The position numbers and the translations under genes are program-made. 64,000 bases of DNA from Stenocarpella maydis (lineage: Eukaryota; Ascomycota; Sordariomycetes; Diaporthales; Diaporthaceae). This document shows positions 11,768 to 22,984 of this stretch, in pieces (position 1 is the first letter of the stretch; each line of letters starts with the position of its first letter). Where the stretch lies: NCBI GenBank assembly GCA_002270565.1, contig NQMI01000035.1:120702-184701 (forward strand), given 5' to 3'. The notes under the pieces are model-generated. The model worked only from the letters and a program-made list of their open reading frames with translations. It was not told the origin of the DNA and made no database searches.

Positions 11768-12976
11768 ATGGGAAAGCCCTCTCTACCAACCACGTCGCCC
11801 GACGTCGATGATGTCTCTCTTCGCACCCAACCAGGTGACCGCGATCATGATTTGGACGGACCAGTCTTGTTCAGCGCCACTCAAGGCCACCACAACGATG
11901 ACCTCCCCTTGTATGACGAGGTAGCCGAGGCAAGCGGCAGCGCTGCTCAGACTGCCCCTTTGCTCTCCGGCGCTGCCTTGCCTGGATGCTCTTCGTCCTC
12001 TGACCTGCAGCCATTCTTCCGCGACGACCAGGCTGCCTACTATATGTCGGCTAATCTTGATTCTGACCCGGAACTTCTGGAGGCGCGTGTCCGCGGCTGG
12101 GCAGCTCTCCCTCCCCGTCCGTTCGTCCGTCTCTATGGTTATCACCGTGAACGCCACAATGGTCGCGATGGGAAAAAGGAGAACAAAAATATCACAGACT
12201 TCGACATCAAGGTCGAGCTCACGCCTTATCTTTTTGCCGACGCAAGAAACCGCCATGCTTGGTCAGAAATGCGAACTGTCGAGGATTACGAGAAGGCCAG
12301 GCGCGGCACCGTCTTCCCACGTCGCGCACCCAGAGCCAGGGGCAACACTGAGCTTGGCACCGCCGACAAGCCAAACTTGACGCAATGGTGCCACCTCTAT
12401 GTCGCTTCGCATTCGGGGCTCAAGTCGTTCTCGCTGAGACGGAAGATGGTGGGTTTTAACCAGACCCGCGTGAGGGAGACGCTCGAGGCACTGGTGCGAA
12501 GGATGAATTACAGAGGACATCTCCAGGTGTCGTTCCCCGTGCAGGATCACACGGTCCAGGTTTGGAACGAATGCCGGACGAACCAGTGGAGGCTGACCAA
12601 GTGGATATACGTCATGTTCTGCATAAGTATGCTCTGGTTGCTATCGTGGCCATATCTGTTCTTCAGGACCAAAAGATTCGAGACTGTCAGCTCGGAATGG
12701 CATTTCTCCAGGCTGGACTCGGACGGCCGCAAGAGCTATGTTTCGCTCACTGAGGACCAATGGTACAATATGTGGGCAAGGCCTGTTGCGAAAGCGGTTC
12801 TTTCGAAGAGGCAGGGCGTTTTGGATCAACAGGATTTGATCTCGGCTGATGGCGCGGACCCGGCGTTCAACACTGGTCACTCAACGGTTGACGGAGCACT
12901 GGACTTCTTCCGGGCCGGCGTCAATGCAATGAACGAGGTCAACAGGCATCTCGGATGGGGCGAGGATCAGTTTTAG
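11768..12976 (+). CDS. conserved fungal single-pass membrane protein, function unknown
   Basis: A single exon encodes 402 residues. The layout is an acidic Ser-rich N-terminus with a PLYDE-type motif (47-51), a conserved middle (PPRPFVRLYGYHRE, TDFDIKVELTPYLF, RRGTVFPRRAP, WCHLYVASHSGLKSFSLRR), one hydrophobic segment at about 279-299 flanked by WRLTKW and RTKRFE, then YVSLTEDQWYNMWARPVAKAVLSKRQG and a C-terminal MNEVNRHLGWG. I recognise the pattern as an ascomycete-wide uncharacterised membrane protein but know no experimentally assigned role. The strongly conserved soluble parts on both sides of the segment argue for a real folded protein. The start is the first ATG after a pyrimidine-rich leader. 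Confidence 0.8.
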   Translation: MGKPSLPTTSPDVDDVSLRTQPGDRDHDLDGPVLFSATQGHHNDDLPLYDEVAEASGSAAQTAPLLSGAALPGCSSSSDLQPFFRDDQAAYYMSANLDSDPELLEARVRGWAALPPRPFVRLYGYHRERHNGRDGKKENKNITDFDIKVELTPYLFADARNRHAWSEMRTVEDYEKARRGTVFPRRAPRARGNTELGTADKPNLTQWCHLYVASHSGLKSFSLRRKMVGFNQTRVRETLEALVRRMNYRGHLQVSFPVQDHTVQVWNECRTNQWRLTKWIYVMFCISMLWLLSWPYLFFRTKRFETVSSEWHFSRLDSDGRKSYVSLTEDQWYNMWARPVAKAVLSKRQGVLDQQDLISADGADPAFNTGHSTVDGALDFFRAGVNAMNEVNRHLGWGEDQF

Positions 12977-14455
12977 ACAATTCACAGCAAAAACATGTGG
13001 TTAGCAGTAGCCCAGCGGTCCAAACAGATTTCCTGGTATTGTCTCTCTTTTCAAGGTCTGACCTGATTTGACCCAGTTCCGCGTCCACAGGTGGGACGAC
13101 CTCGCGTCTGTCTGTCTGGATCTGTCAGCACAAGACTGTTCCTCATACCTACACTCGCCATGCATCATACGGGAAGGATCCTGCCAGTGCTGTCATCGAT
13201 TCTTCTTCTTGCCCATTCCTTTGCACACCACGGGGCTATGCTGCAAGCCTTGATCTTAAAGAAGGACGATAAGAGACACGCCGGCCCAGTGGCCTCATGC
13301 AACACCGCATCCAGGCTATTTCCGTATAATTTTAGCTACAGAAAGCCTTGTTCTCCAAGAAAGAACGGAAAGCGACCCCTTAGATCGGATGCCATTTGGC
13401 CTCTGATGAAACGCCATCCGTAGGCAAATACCAAACTACTACGCAACCTTATTTCAGCTTCGAGATGCACATGCTCTTGTCGTAATGGTGTAAATCCCTC
13501 TTCTAGCATTGTCCAGGAGACCGGGTAGGCTTTCTCTACGGCTTGACACCAACCAATTCCCGCACATCGAGAGAAGGCAGAGAGCATGTGCGCATCCAAC
13601 AATAGTGAGGCCAGTTGTACATTTCCCCATGTATACCCACTCCGATCCCGACCTTGGCAAGGCTAGTAAACGTGGCATTGTCAAGTGGGCTCCATCAAGT
13701 GTGATAATAACCCCTGGCCAAATCGGAAGAGCCAGTCACTAGGCTCTGGTAAGCCTTACTCACCCCGAAGATCTTTGACTTTTCCAGTGATCTCAAGGAC
13801 CATCTATTTCCTGCCCCTGAGGTCGAGTAAATGGGCAGACCAGATACACATCAAAGCATCCGAGCCTGTCGGATGGGTCACGTCCGTGCCGAGCCTGGCT
13901 GGGAGCGTTCTAGACGCATGGATATGTCCGGGACGGCCTGGTCACAGCACACGAGCTTAGAGGTCCTGCTTAGCAGGGAGAGCCGTGAAGGCCACGTCGT
14001 AGATTTTGGTCACAACCAAGGTCAACTGTCTCTGCCAGACGCACGTGGCGGTCGTACATCTCGAGAGTCGTGCTTTGACAGCCCAACCCAGAAGCTTCAC
14101 TTGTAACAATTGGATATCCATGGAAGGCTAACAAGAGGCCACACAATAGAAGTCACCAATGTTCACGGTCGGCTTCGTGGCATGCTTTGGCAAGCGCTTG
14201 GTTCGAATAAGCAGCTTCAGCCACAGGTCAGGCATGAGACGTCTGAATTGATGGTAATCAAATTCGATCCGTTCGGCTTTTGGTTATGTCCCAACGACCA
14301 GCCTCGACATTATCGGCGTCTAGACCGTAGTGCCGACTTTTTTGTGGACTTTTTGTGCTCTATAGTCGGTCAGGTCTTGAATTGTTATGATTCTCTCCAG
14401 CCCTGAGGCTGTCCAGGGCCATCACGCCTCGTAACGTAATCAATTCTTACACGGC
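12977..14455. other. intergenic region, no supported gene
   Basis: Several 60-110 codon openings exist on both strands (for example 13685-13960 and 14110-14406, plus strand), but none shows a recognisable domain, splice pattern or GC-biased third positions. Composition is less GC-rich than the flanking genes. The right part is the 3' side of the ABHD12-like gene. Confidence 0.4.
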
Positions 14456-15998
14456 TCATGTGCCAGTCGCGCTTCTATTGTCAAGTATAGACATTATAGC
14501 CTGGGGTACAGGCGCGTAGACCATGATATCGTTGTGCCCTGAAACCAGTCAGCGAGCAGATCGACAGGTGGGGATCAAAGAAGTGTAGTTCGCCGGAGAT
14601 TACCCACCCCCGTATGCGAACTGCTCATGCGTGACTGCGGATCTTATTAACAAGTATGCCCCGGAGTTGTTATGCGGAAGAATTGGTAGAAAATGGTCCA
14701 GAATATTGCACTTACTAATAACATCATTTTCGTTCCAGGTGATCTTGAATGCTTTCTCCCCTCTGACCTCCGTCCTCGCAACCTTCTTCTCTAGGAACAC
14801 AGGTTCATCCATTCCACTCCCGACCGAGGCCCGCGCTACCGCTTCGAATATCTTGACACTTTCTACGCAGGGTATGTCCCTGTCGTCGGCCGCATGAATT
14901 ATGGCGATTCTGAGCCTACCATTCCGCTCCCGGGTCTGCGCCGTTAGAGCGGCTAGACGGTCCAAAGTCTTCCACTTGTCGACGACGAAGCGGAGGATGA
15001 AGCGGAGCACGGGCGGGCATATATTCAGCGGCTTGAGCAGGGGCACCACGCCGCCCAAGGCGTAATTAGCCAGCATGGTGGGCAGGCTGCTGAAGGTAGC
15101 GACAAGCACCACGCCGGCAAACTCGACACCTTCCTCTCGCGAAAACTTCTCTGCGACTGCCGATGACACGGCAGTTCCTAGGCTCTGGCCTAGGATCAGG
15201 ATGCGGCTCGGTGGTATGCCCAGGGTCTTGATGGCATAGTCGACCAGGGTGGAGGCATCAGTGATGAGGCCCTGTTCGGAGGGCGAGCCGGTACTGTGGC
15301 CAAATCCACGGTAGTCGAGCGCGATGACGTGCCATTTGTAGGCGGTGTCGGTGAGCATGCGATACTGCGGCGCGCGAGTGTTCTGGGCGACGTGGCCTGC
15401 GTTGCCGTGGACTGGGCCAGGGCGAGGTGAGCACCAGGACTGGGGCCGAAAGGTTGCGCGTGGACTCACAGGATAGGATAAGGCGGGCGTCGGGATCGTC
15501 TCTGAGGAGTCTGAAGGCCTCGGACGATGCATGCTTGTCCAGTGGGACTGGTGCGGCCCGGCTGAGGTCGGCCTCGTTCTGCATGTACGCGGCCAGAGGC
15601 AGAATGTGCCAGCAGTACAAGGCCGGGCCGTCAGGGGCTTGCAGCGTGAACGGAGTGACCTGGTTCTCTGAGCACCAACGTCAGGTCAGGACGGTCTCGG
15701 GGCGGGCAGGCGCCGGGGCGGTCGAACCGTGGCGACTCACTCGCAAAGCCCCATTTCTCGGGCTTTTGGACGTCGTTCCACCAGAGGGTGTGGAACCTGT
15801 GCGCATACAAAGCCCTGTGGCGGTGTCAGTGCCGGAATCAGGGCCAGCGTTCAGGATCGCCAAAAGCACATATACTTGCTGTTTCTGGATGAAGGGAACG
15901 CCGAGCAATGCTAGGACGACTCCGTAGATGGCAACGGGGCCGAGGGCAGCGAGGGCCCAGTAGGCCTTTGTCGCGTCGGAGGGCCGTGCGGAAGGCAT
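14456..15998 (-). CDS. ABHD12-like membrane serine hydrolase (monoacylglycerol lipase type)
   Basis: Six exons, 15880-15998, 15741-15814, 15470-15667, 15411-14716, 14608-14634 and 14456-14538, give 398 residues. Order: N-terminal membrane anchor (about 13-34), ALYAHRFHTLWW, NQVTPFTLQ, PDGPALYCWHILP, oxyanion HGNAGHV (132-138), DYRGFGHSTGSPSEQG, nucleophile GQSLGT (S207), acid HAADDRDIP (D307 or D309) and histidine GGHND (H373). The first intron begins GCAAGT rather than GT. Only this GC donor (intron 15815-15879) keeps the frame into ALYAHR. The last two small exons restore the catalytic His, which a straight reading loses in AYGGG-stop. The family hydrolyses lysophospholipids or monoacylglycerols at ER or lipid-droplet membranes; the substrate here is not known. 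An AT-rich element begins about 225 bp upstream of the start. Confidence 0.88.
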
Positions 15999-16743
15999 CT
16001 GAGGATACTCGCGAAAGGAGAGTCCGAAGCAAAGGGGGGCCAGATGCGTAGAAGCTCTGCGAGGCAACGAGTGTGTGAAGCCATCACGGGTGTGGGATGT
16101 TGAAGTGGCGGTGCCGGCCGGGTCTGCGTGGGCCAACCAGGCTGCCAGGCCGTCGTGGCAGGCTGATGGGGAGGAGGACTTGGGGGGAAACCGGGAGACC
16201 TTGGCGGCGATCCATGGACTGGCTATGGTGCGCGACAGCGGCAACTTTCCAAAAACCCCAAAACCACTTAGAATCACACCCACCTAATCAGACCCCTAAG
16301 GTCGTCTAAATAGATATGCAGATAGAGACAATCAATTGCCCCTTTAGAGTCATTGATAAGTCTGTGATTCCACCAGCCAATTAGAGCGCAAAGCATGCTA
16401 GTGGGTGGGGCTACCGCTCAAGCTCAAATAGCTGCAGCAGCCCCAATTCTGAATCGCTTCCTTTCCATTAAAAACAACCACTTTTATATATATCAAAACA
16501 CCCCAAATAATACCCTATAGCCCATAAGACCATTCCCATTCGATTCATTTTATATTAAAGTATACCCTTATATACTTTTTTTTCTTAAAAATAGCGCTAG
16601 TTTTATTATATTAGGGCATATCATTTCATATAGCTGTATTTATATTGCTCTAGGGGTCTATAGGGGAGTTCAATGTACTAAGCTTACTAATATTTCTATA
16701 GATCCCTCCGCCCTTATACAGCATAATACAGGCCTCTACCGCT

Positions 16744-17130
16744 ATGGGCAAGACTCGCCAGCCTCCCAAGCAAGCCCTTAAAATGAAGAATATTAATATT
16801 AATCCTGCCAACCCTATTCAAGATGGTATAGAGCTGGTTACTAATGATGATTAGACCACTAACCTAGAGGACCTTATCCCATCCCACCCCACCATAAATA
16901 GCCATAATAAGGAGGATCTTAAGGAGGAGGGCTCTAGATATGCTACTTTACCCGTGTATAATGATGATGAGAGCGCTATAAAGACTCTATAGGAGCGTGT
17001 AGAATACACTAAGGCTAAGGTAATCCTGAAGAAGTTTGATTCCCTCTATACGCAATAGGCCAACCCTCTCCAGCCTGAGAGCTAGGAGTATAATGGTAAT
17101 CTGCTTCCTCTAGCCCCGATCAGCATTAAT
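16744..17130 (+). pseudogene. RIP-inactivated ORF, possibly retroelement gag
   Basis: From ATG 16744 one frame reads MGKTRQPPKQALKMKN and stays protein-like for about 129 codons. It is interrupted only by TAG codons (first at 16852-16854), each placed where CAG (Gln) would fit. CAG to TAG is the expected product of RIP acting on CpA. The sequence is charged and Asn/Gln-rich with no domain I can name; a gag-like start is a guess based on the neighbouring LTR pieces. The ORF is cut at 17135 by LTR sequence. Confidence 0.5.
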
Positions 17131-17134
17131 ATTC

Positions 17135-17264
17135 TGATGAATTTGTGCTATAGAATAGCATTCAGTTCAGCGTGTGTGTNAATTCGCCTCAGAGCACCAT
17201 ACTGCGACCCTGCCGAAACACACACACGCTGAACTGAATGCTATTCTATAGCACAAATTCATCA
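17135..17264. repeat. two LTR 3' ends in inverted orientation joined at an N
   Basis: Bases 17135-17179 are the exact reverse complement of 17220-17264, a 45-bp arm. The right half (17181-17264) is the last 84 bp of the LTR found complete at 25314-25909. Position 17180 is the only N in the window and sits at the join. Either two contigs ending in LTRs of opposite orientation were joined, or a rearranged tail-to-tail LTR pair exists. Confidence 0.85.
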
Positions 17265-18752
17265 GAAGTCCATCCTTATCTTATTATATAAGATTATCCT
17301 TAAGTTCCATCTCCTTTAATCAGGCAATATAACGTGTATTTATCTTAAAAGGTACTTTTAAAGACAATAAAGATAATACCCGTTTATACTTCTTTATTAC
17401 CTCCTATTTAAACTTATTAGTATCTTATATTAAGTAAATAATAGAATAATATACTATTTCTTCTATCTTTAAACCTATTTCCTTATTATTATCTATATCT
17501 AATAGATATTTAGACTTGAATTTACTAAAACTATCTTAATAGTCCTCTTATTTGATGATATTTAAGTTATTAGGCTTCTGACTAGCCTAACCCTCTTGCT
17601 TAATAAGAATATTATCTTGTATCTTATACTTGATAGGAGTATTTAGAGATTTTCCTACTTTTTTTATAATAGTATTACTCTAAATAGGTTGAGTCTTAAT
17701 AGAATACTTCTTTCCCTTCTTATTTGCTATTAATTTATTATCAAACTCCACTTATTAATCTTAGAGGAATATGATTAGGTATTTCTCATTATACTTATCC
17801 TTAGTCTTCTTTACTTGAACTGTATCTATAAGTAATTGGAGAGTAACTAAGGACTCTATATTAGTAATAAGTTCTATTATACTAGCACTATGGCTAAATG
17901 CTACCTATTAAATAATATGCTAGTCTTTCTCAAGTAGATCAGGTATAATGTAAAGATATTAGAGTATTCTATAGATAAGCGCCTAGTGTGAAGAATATTA
18001 CTAACTGAGTTTAAGTAGTAATATTTAATATTTACTATACTTAATGATTTATATATATTTGCAAACATTTAACCCCCTAATAGATCTTATTATATACTCT
18101 CCAGTATAGAGCATAATACTAATCTATACTGATAGGGTGTTTTTAGGCTTTTATATCTCCTTTTTACTTCAGTGGCGGTCTTGAATAGCAGTTTCCATAC
18201 TAGATATAAGTGATCCAATGGAATTCAGGCCTGGGATTGTAAGGGCAGGTGTTAATCGGCTTTATATAGTAGTAGTGGTGGGCATAAAGGTGTGTATTGC
18301 TGTTAAGGTAGATTGTAGAAGCCAGGGAGGTGTGATTAGGTTGATGACGTCTAGTAACGGAAGATTACAGTCTGGATAGAAACGCTAACGTGGATTTGCT
18401 GCCTTTAACTCAACATGCAGTACACGTGTAACCGGGCATTTAGCTACAAGCCTAGGGGGCGGTATAGGAGGTACCATAATAGCATTAAAAAGGGTGATAA
18501 TAAGTGTGCAGAGTTATACAGACGTGATGTAGAAAGAAAAGGACGAAAAAGGGAAGATCTAGAATGTATAGCATTATACGTGGCGATTACTTTAAAACGA
18601 GGGGTTTAGGGATAACTATAACTCCCCATGTTATTGCATCCCCCTGAATAAGTTTGATTAGTAGTATTTAGGTATATCAGCGGGTGTATGTCTAGCAGAA
18701 AAAGCGGGGAGGTTTTGGGGTTTTTGGAAAGTTGCCGTTGTCGCGCACCATA

Positions 18753-19419
18753 CTGGCCAATAGCTCCTGGTGGCGCCCCCAATCCCAAGCCTCGGCCGAG
18801 AGCAGACGACGCCTCTCGGCTGAGACACGCTCGTCGTCCACGGCCGTCCAAGCAACAAGGCTGCTAGGAACAGATAGTACATGCCTAGGTACTCTACATG
18901 TACCGAGCAAGGTAGTCTGCATGGTGCTATGTCCGGGGATAGCCCCCAAAGTCCACTCTCACTCTCACTTGGCTCCTACTCCCGCAGCGACCTCCCGTGG
19001 CCTCGTCCCCCGCTGGGCTTTCCTCTGACCCACCACCCTGTACAGACGGCACAAGGCACCTCCACGCACATCGCCTCTTTCTCGTGCCGGCCCATCCCTC
19101 GTCTCTCAACAACAAGCCCGAGTCCATGACCGACACGGTCGATGCTGGCGATGCGCCAATGCATTTGATCTAGTACCCAATCCCCGACTGAACATATCTA
19201 ATCGTCCAGTCCAGTCCAGTCCAGTCCGGGGTCACGCTTGATGCTTGATGCTTGATGCTTGACGCTTGACGCTTGACGCTTGACGCCTCACGCTTGACGC
19301 CTCACGCCTCGCACTTCACACGTTTCGCACCACGCACTTCGCCCTTCGCAATTTGCACCTCACGCTTCCCGCATCTGCCTAGGCCTTCGTTCGCTCTCCA
19401 CCCCCCCCCCCTCGCTGGC
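18753..19419. other. SWC3 upstream region
   Basis: There is no ORF with coding character. The region contains a TGCCTAGGTAC motif (18882-18892), short tandem repeats (19205-19310), and a C10 tract just before the SWC3 start codon. Confidence 0.5.
19205..19310. repeat. CCAGT pentamer and GCTTGAY heptamer tandem repeats
   Basis: Five CCAGT units (19205-19227) are followed by about ten imperfect 7-bp units of GCTTGAT grading into GCTTGAC and GCCTCAC (19235-19310). They lie 110-215 bp upstream of the SWC3 ATG. Confidence 0.85.
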
Positions 19420-21790
19420 ATGGAGAGGAAGAGGAGGGTCCCGGCGCGTGCTGCTGCGCGCGTCGAGCAGGCCGCCAAGAAGAGCAGAACCTCGACGCCC
19501 CCCGACCTCCTTCCCGCCACCCCCTCGAGCAGCACCCTCAACACCACTCCTGCGCCCGAGCAGGTCGAGGAGCCTCAGAAGGCCCCGCCTCCCCCGCTTC
19601 CCACCGCCGTCCACCCCGGGAAACCTCTGCCTACCGTCGAGGGCACTGCGCAGTCAGTGACTCCAACCCACAAGGACTATCAGTCCATACAAGAGAGGTA
19701 CTGTATCGCCGCCCCCCTTCCTGTCTCGACCCGTGTCTGACCTTGTCTCCCACAGCGGTGTCTTAGCCGAGTCACTCTCCCGGTCGCGCCAGAGATGGGT
19801 CAGCGATGGGCTCTTCGAGAAGTACTGGACGAAACCAACAAAGAAAAAGGGCGTCGTGCATGAGGATGCCAAAAACCCTCCAAAGGATACCATGGCCAAG
19901 GTCGGCCAGGTCACCATCTCTCTCGAGCCGCACTACTTCGAGGCTACCGTTTATGCTGTCAAAGATCCCAACAAGCCTGCCTCTCAGCCCGTCTTCCGCC
20001 CAATTCTCCAGTACGGGCCCCCCAATGGTGCCATGCCTCCGCCGCCTACGCCTTTTTCCAAGACTGCGACCCCCTCTGCCACGCCCTCGTCTACGCCTGC
20101 GCCCGCCCTCGCGCCCGATAGGGCGCACAATGCCTCGGCTCCCCTTGCATCCGCTCCCACGTCCTCCGCCGTGCCCTCCGCGGCACCCCCCGCTGGAAAC
20201 CTGCTACAGCCACAGCCAGCGGCACCGCCTGCTGCCCAGCAGCCTTCTTTAGCCCCCCAACGCCCTCACGCCCCAACAACGGCGAAGCCAAACATCTCGC
20301 CCCGCGTCGCAGGCCTTGCACCCTCCGCTCAAGAAGCATCCCCAGCACCGGCCGCGGCACCTCCAGGTTCCCTGGCGCCCCTGGCCCCACAGATTCCTCA
20401 GACAGCACCGCCATCGTCATCACCAGCGCCACTAAGCTCGAATGCAGCCCCAAGCACCAACACGTTTCCGCCACCACATGGCCCCGTTCCCGCCCCTGCG
20501 CCAACGGTCGCTGTATCTGCACCACAGCAGGGCGGCTCACGCCACCCGCCCCCTCAAAATCCTCCAAGTCGACCTCCTGGCCCTCCCGTCGGCGCGGATC
20601 CCATCATTGTCACCCTGGCAGAGAAAGCCAACGAGGACCCGCAGTTGCGCGATTTGATGAAGCGAGTGGCCAACGGTAACGCTCCCAAGGACGAGCTCGC
20701 CCGCTTCCAGGCAATCATTGACCAGATCACCGCGGAGAGCAAGCGCAAGGGAGCATTAAAGGGCCCGTCGGCGGACCGGCTTCTAGTTGACGGCAGGAGC
20801 GTGCGCTATTTTGCTGATGAGGTTGACGCCATCGTTGCGATAGTGCTCAGGTCAAACCCGAAACAGACGTCTGCCGACCTCACGCCACCATCGGGCAGCG
20901 ATCCTCTAGTTGTCGCGCTGGTCAAAAACGCGCTCGACGACCCCAAGACCCTGGAGCGGGTGCGGCGCATAGCCAAAAACATCCCTGAATTCTCCGATTC
21001 CACTGATCTGAAGGAGACCCTGGATCGCCTAAAGGACCAGCTCGGGCAACAGAAGCCTCAATCGGCGAGTACATCTGTCAGGCCCAATGGGACATCGGGC
21101 GCGCAATCACCAGGTGTTCAGCAAGCGCCGCCCCCACCGCCGCCTCAGCAAGCACTCCGCTCTAAAGGCCCCCCTCCAGCGGTTAAGCCTGACGTCTCAG
21201 CTCTTGTTCTCGAGTTCTCCGGTGGAAACGGCGATCGATACCTGTTCCCCAGGTTTAGTATCGTGGAGCAAGCTCAGACGCCGAGTGGGCAACAGGTTAT
21301 CGCGTCCTTCCTCATCGTCAGAAAAGGAAGCACCTCCGAATACGGCGGCGACCCGAAGCTCGATTACTACCAGCCTGTGACCATCAGGGTGTCCTCGACC
21401 CAACCCAGGATTCTGGAATATTTCACGAGGGTTGTGGCTCCTGAGGAAGAGGTGAAGCGCTATATGGAAGATGTGATGGATAACATGACGCGCGCAGAGT
21501 ACGTGCTGTTGGCAATGCGCCTTCCGAAGCCCGAGAGGGACGCCAAGGAGGAAGGGCATGCATCTGAGAGAGAGAACAAAGCCGAGGAATCGAACAACGC
21601 GACTCCCGACGTCGACGACCCAGAATTGTGGAAGAAAGGTCTCACATGGAAAAAGGACAAGACAATTAAACAATTGTCTGCGAAGCCTCACGCGCTCAAG
21701 CACGGTGGTAGGAGGATAACGAACGAGGACGAGCAGTACCAGAATTTTATCTCCAGCGTGAGCCGCAAAGCGACTGAAGAACATGAATAG
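19420..21790 (+). CDS. SWC3: SWR1 chromatin-remodelling complex subunit SWC3
   Basis: Exons 19420-19697 and 19756-21790 give 770 residues. SWC3 is a subunit of SWR1, which exchanges H2A for H2A.Z in nucleosomes. The N-terminus MERKRRVPARAAARVEQAAKK and the block SGVLAESLSRSRQRWVSDGLFEKYW are the SWC3-domain signature; they are joined by the 58-nt intron in phase 2 (AG|C at SGVL). KVGQVTISLEPHYFEATVYAVKD follows. A long Pro/Ala/Ser-rich linker (about 180-365) separates this from a second conserved part (RSVRYFADEVDAIVAIVL, LVLEFSGGNGDRYLFPRFSI). The C-terminus is lysine- and glutamate-rich. Nuclear location is inferred from the basic segments. Confidence 0.9.
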
Positions 21791-22609
21791 GGCACGGCTG
21801 GTACCCGCGTCTACTGGCAGTCTAGATTCTGTGCCCGGAAGGGCGCCATGCTCTGCGGACTCGGGCCTTGAATCGAAGCCACCCGCGTACCAGAGCAGCC
21901 CGGCTACTCTGAGATGACTACACCGATTCGAAGGATCAAGCTGTGTACAGGCATCTGACTTGGAGGCTAGGGCATGAGAGGTCAAATGTGGCTAGTGTTA
22001 AGCAACCCTCGAGCATTATGTTAGGGTTTTTACTCACGCAGTGAAGACATGCAGATGGGCGGTGGGATGTATACCGGCTTTCTGGGGTTCACGGCGCTGG
22101 GGATGTGCAGGGCCATGATTTAGTGGCGTCACTGTGTCAGGGAATTTGGAGTTAAATGGATTACCAGAGGCGCCAGCATGCCTCTAAGGATCAAATGTGC
22201 GCGAGACTTTCCCCAGGCCCTGCAACTTAGTTTGTGTCACTCATCGCATGAGCTAGTTTTTGCCAATCTTCGCCATCTGTAGACTTGGACAAGATTCCTT
22301 CTGCTGTCAGCCAGGGAATTCGGAGCAGTGCCTTCAAAAACTAAACCCCCGCCTCCCTTTTCCCCCAGTGCGCGTTGCTTCGTCGATCTAAGGCATTGCG
22401 CGGAAGTTATCCATGGCGAGCTGCGAGCTGGGGTGGTGGATAGCGGCAGATGCCAGGGGCAACTATGCCAGCATACAACACTTGGGCATCTCAAGCCATA
22501 GACTCGACCAATATCAAGCATCCTGGGTTCAACTAAGTTTACACAGTTTATTGCAACCCACGGCCTGCCTTCCCAAGGGCCCCTGTCGTGTACAGCTACC
22601 AGCAACTCC
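21791..22609. other. intergenic region downstream of SWC3
   Basis: No gene, repeat or motif can be supported; short ORFs on both strands lack coding character. Confidence 0.4.
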
Positions 22610-22984
22610 TTACTTCGTGTTGGAAGAGATACTTCCGATGTGGGTGCTGAATACGGTCAGGCTGACAGCCCTTATGGCGAGCACGTTGGCGTCTTCAGCC
22701 TCGAGCTGCCTAGGATCTTTGGCAAGTGCCTCCACGCAACCGTGCACAGTCAGTGTCGCGGCGTTGAGGACACGAGCTGCGTGCTCCTTCATCTCCTGGG
22801 GCTGCTTCCTCAACCACTGCAGTTCTAAGTCAGTGAATGCATGACACCAAATGCGATCTCGGCCAAGGTCATTTATCACGGACTAGTTGTCCTTGCATCG
22901 GAAGCAATCAGGCTCTATGCGGTAGCGGTCGCTGATTTCTGTATCTGTTCGACGGTGGCCATTGGATGCGTAGAGAAGGTTTCG
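22610..22984 (-). pseudogene. decayed gene fragment, family unknown
   Basis: One minus-strand frame is protein-like for about 125 codons: RIEPDCFRCKDN, a TAG at 22883-22885, then DLGRDRIWCHAFTDLELQW, QEMKEHAARVLNAATL and VHGCVEALAKDPRQL, to the stop. The single TAG is preceded by AAC and could be an altered CAG. A TGA bounds the upstream side. No family is recognised, no intron is needed inside the segment, and no start or partner exon was found. It could be a relic, or a real short gene if the segment downstream of the TAG is translated. Confidence 0.35.

Larger units (their letters stand above)
16224..18752. mobile_element. AT-rich, RIP-decayed element bounded by 42-bp inverted repeats
   Basis: The ends are inverted copies (16224-16265 and 18711-18752) that match at 41 of 42 positions, beginning TATGGTGCGCGACA. 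The 5-bp sequence CTGGC directly flanks both ends (16219-16223 and 18753-18757), as expected of a target-site duplication. A TA duplication nested at the ends is an alternative reading. The 2.5-kb interior is very AT-rich with no intact ORF. It holds a stop-ridden ORF (16744-17130), a palindromic LTR-end pair, and a less decayed part at 18179-18605. No transposase can be recognised, so the class is open; nested insertions are likely. Confidence 0.7.

Noticed and set aside
15815..15880. Frameshift or sequencing error in the ABHD12-like gene
   Set aside because: A GC-AG intron with a near-consensus donor restores the conserved protein exactly, and all later exons count to a clean 398 codons.
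16224..18752. Assignment of the inverted-repeat element to the Fot1/pogo group by a TA duplication
   Set aside because: TA is present at the ends, but CTGGC outside it is also duplicated, and no DDE transposase remnant is readable, so the class is left open.
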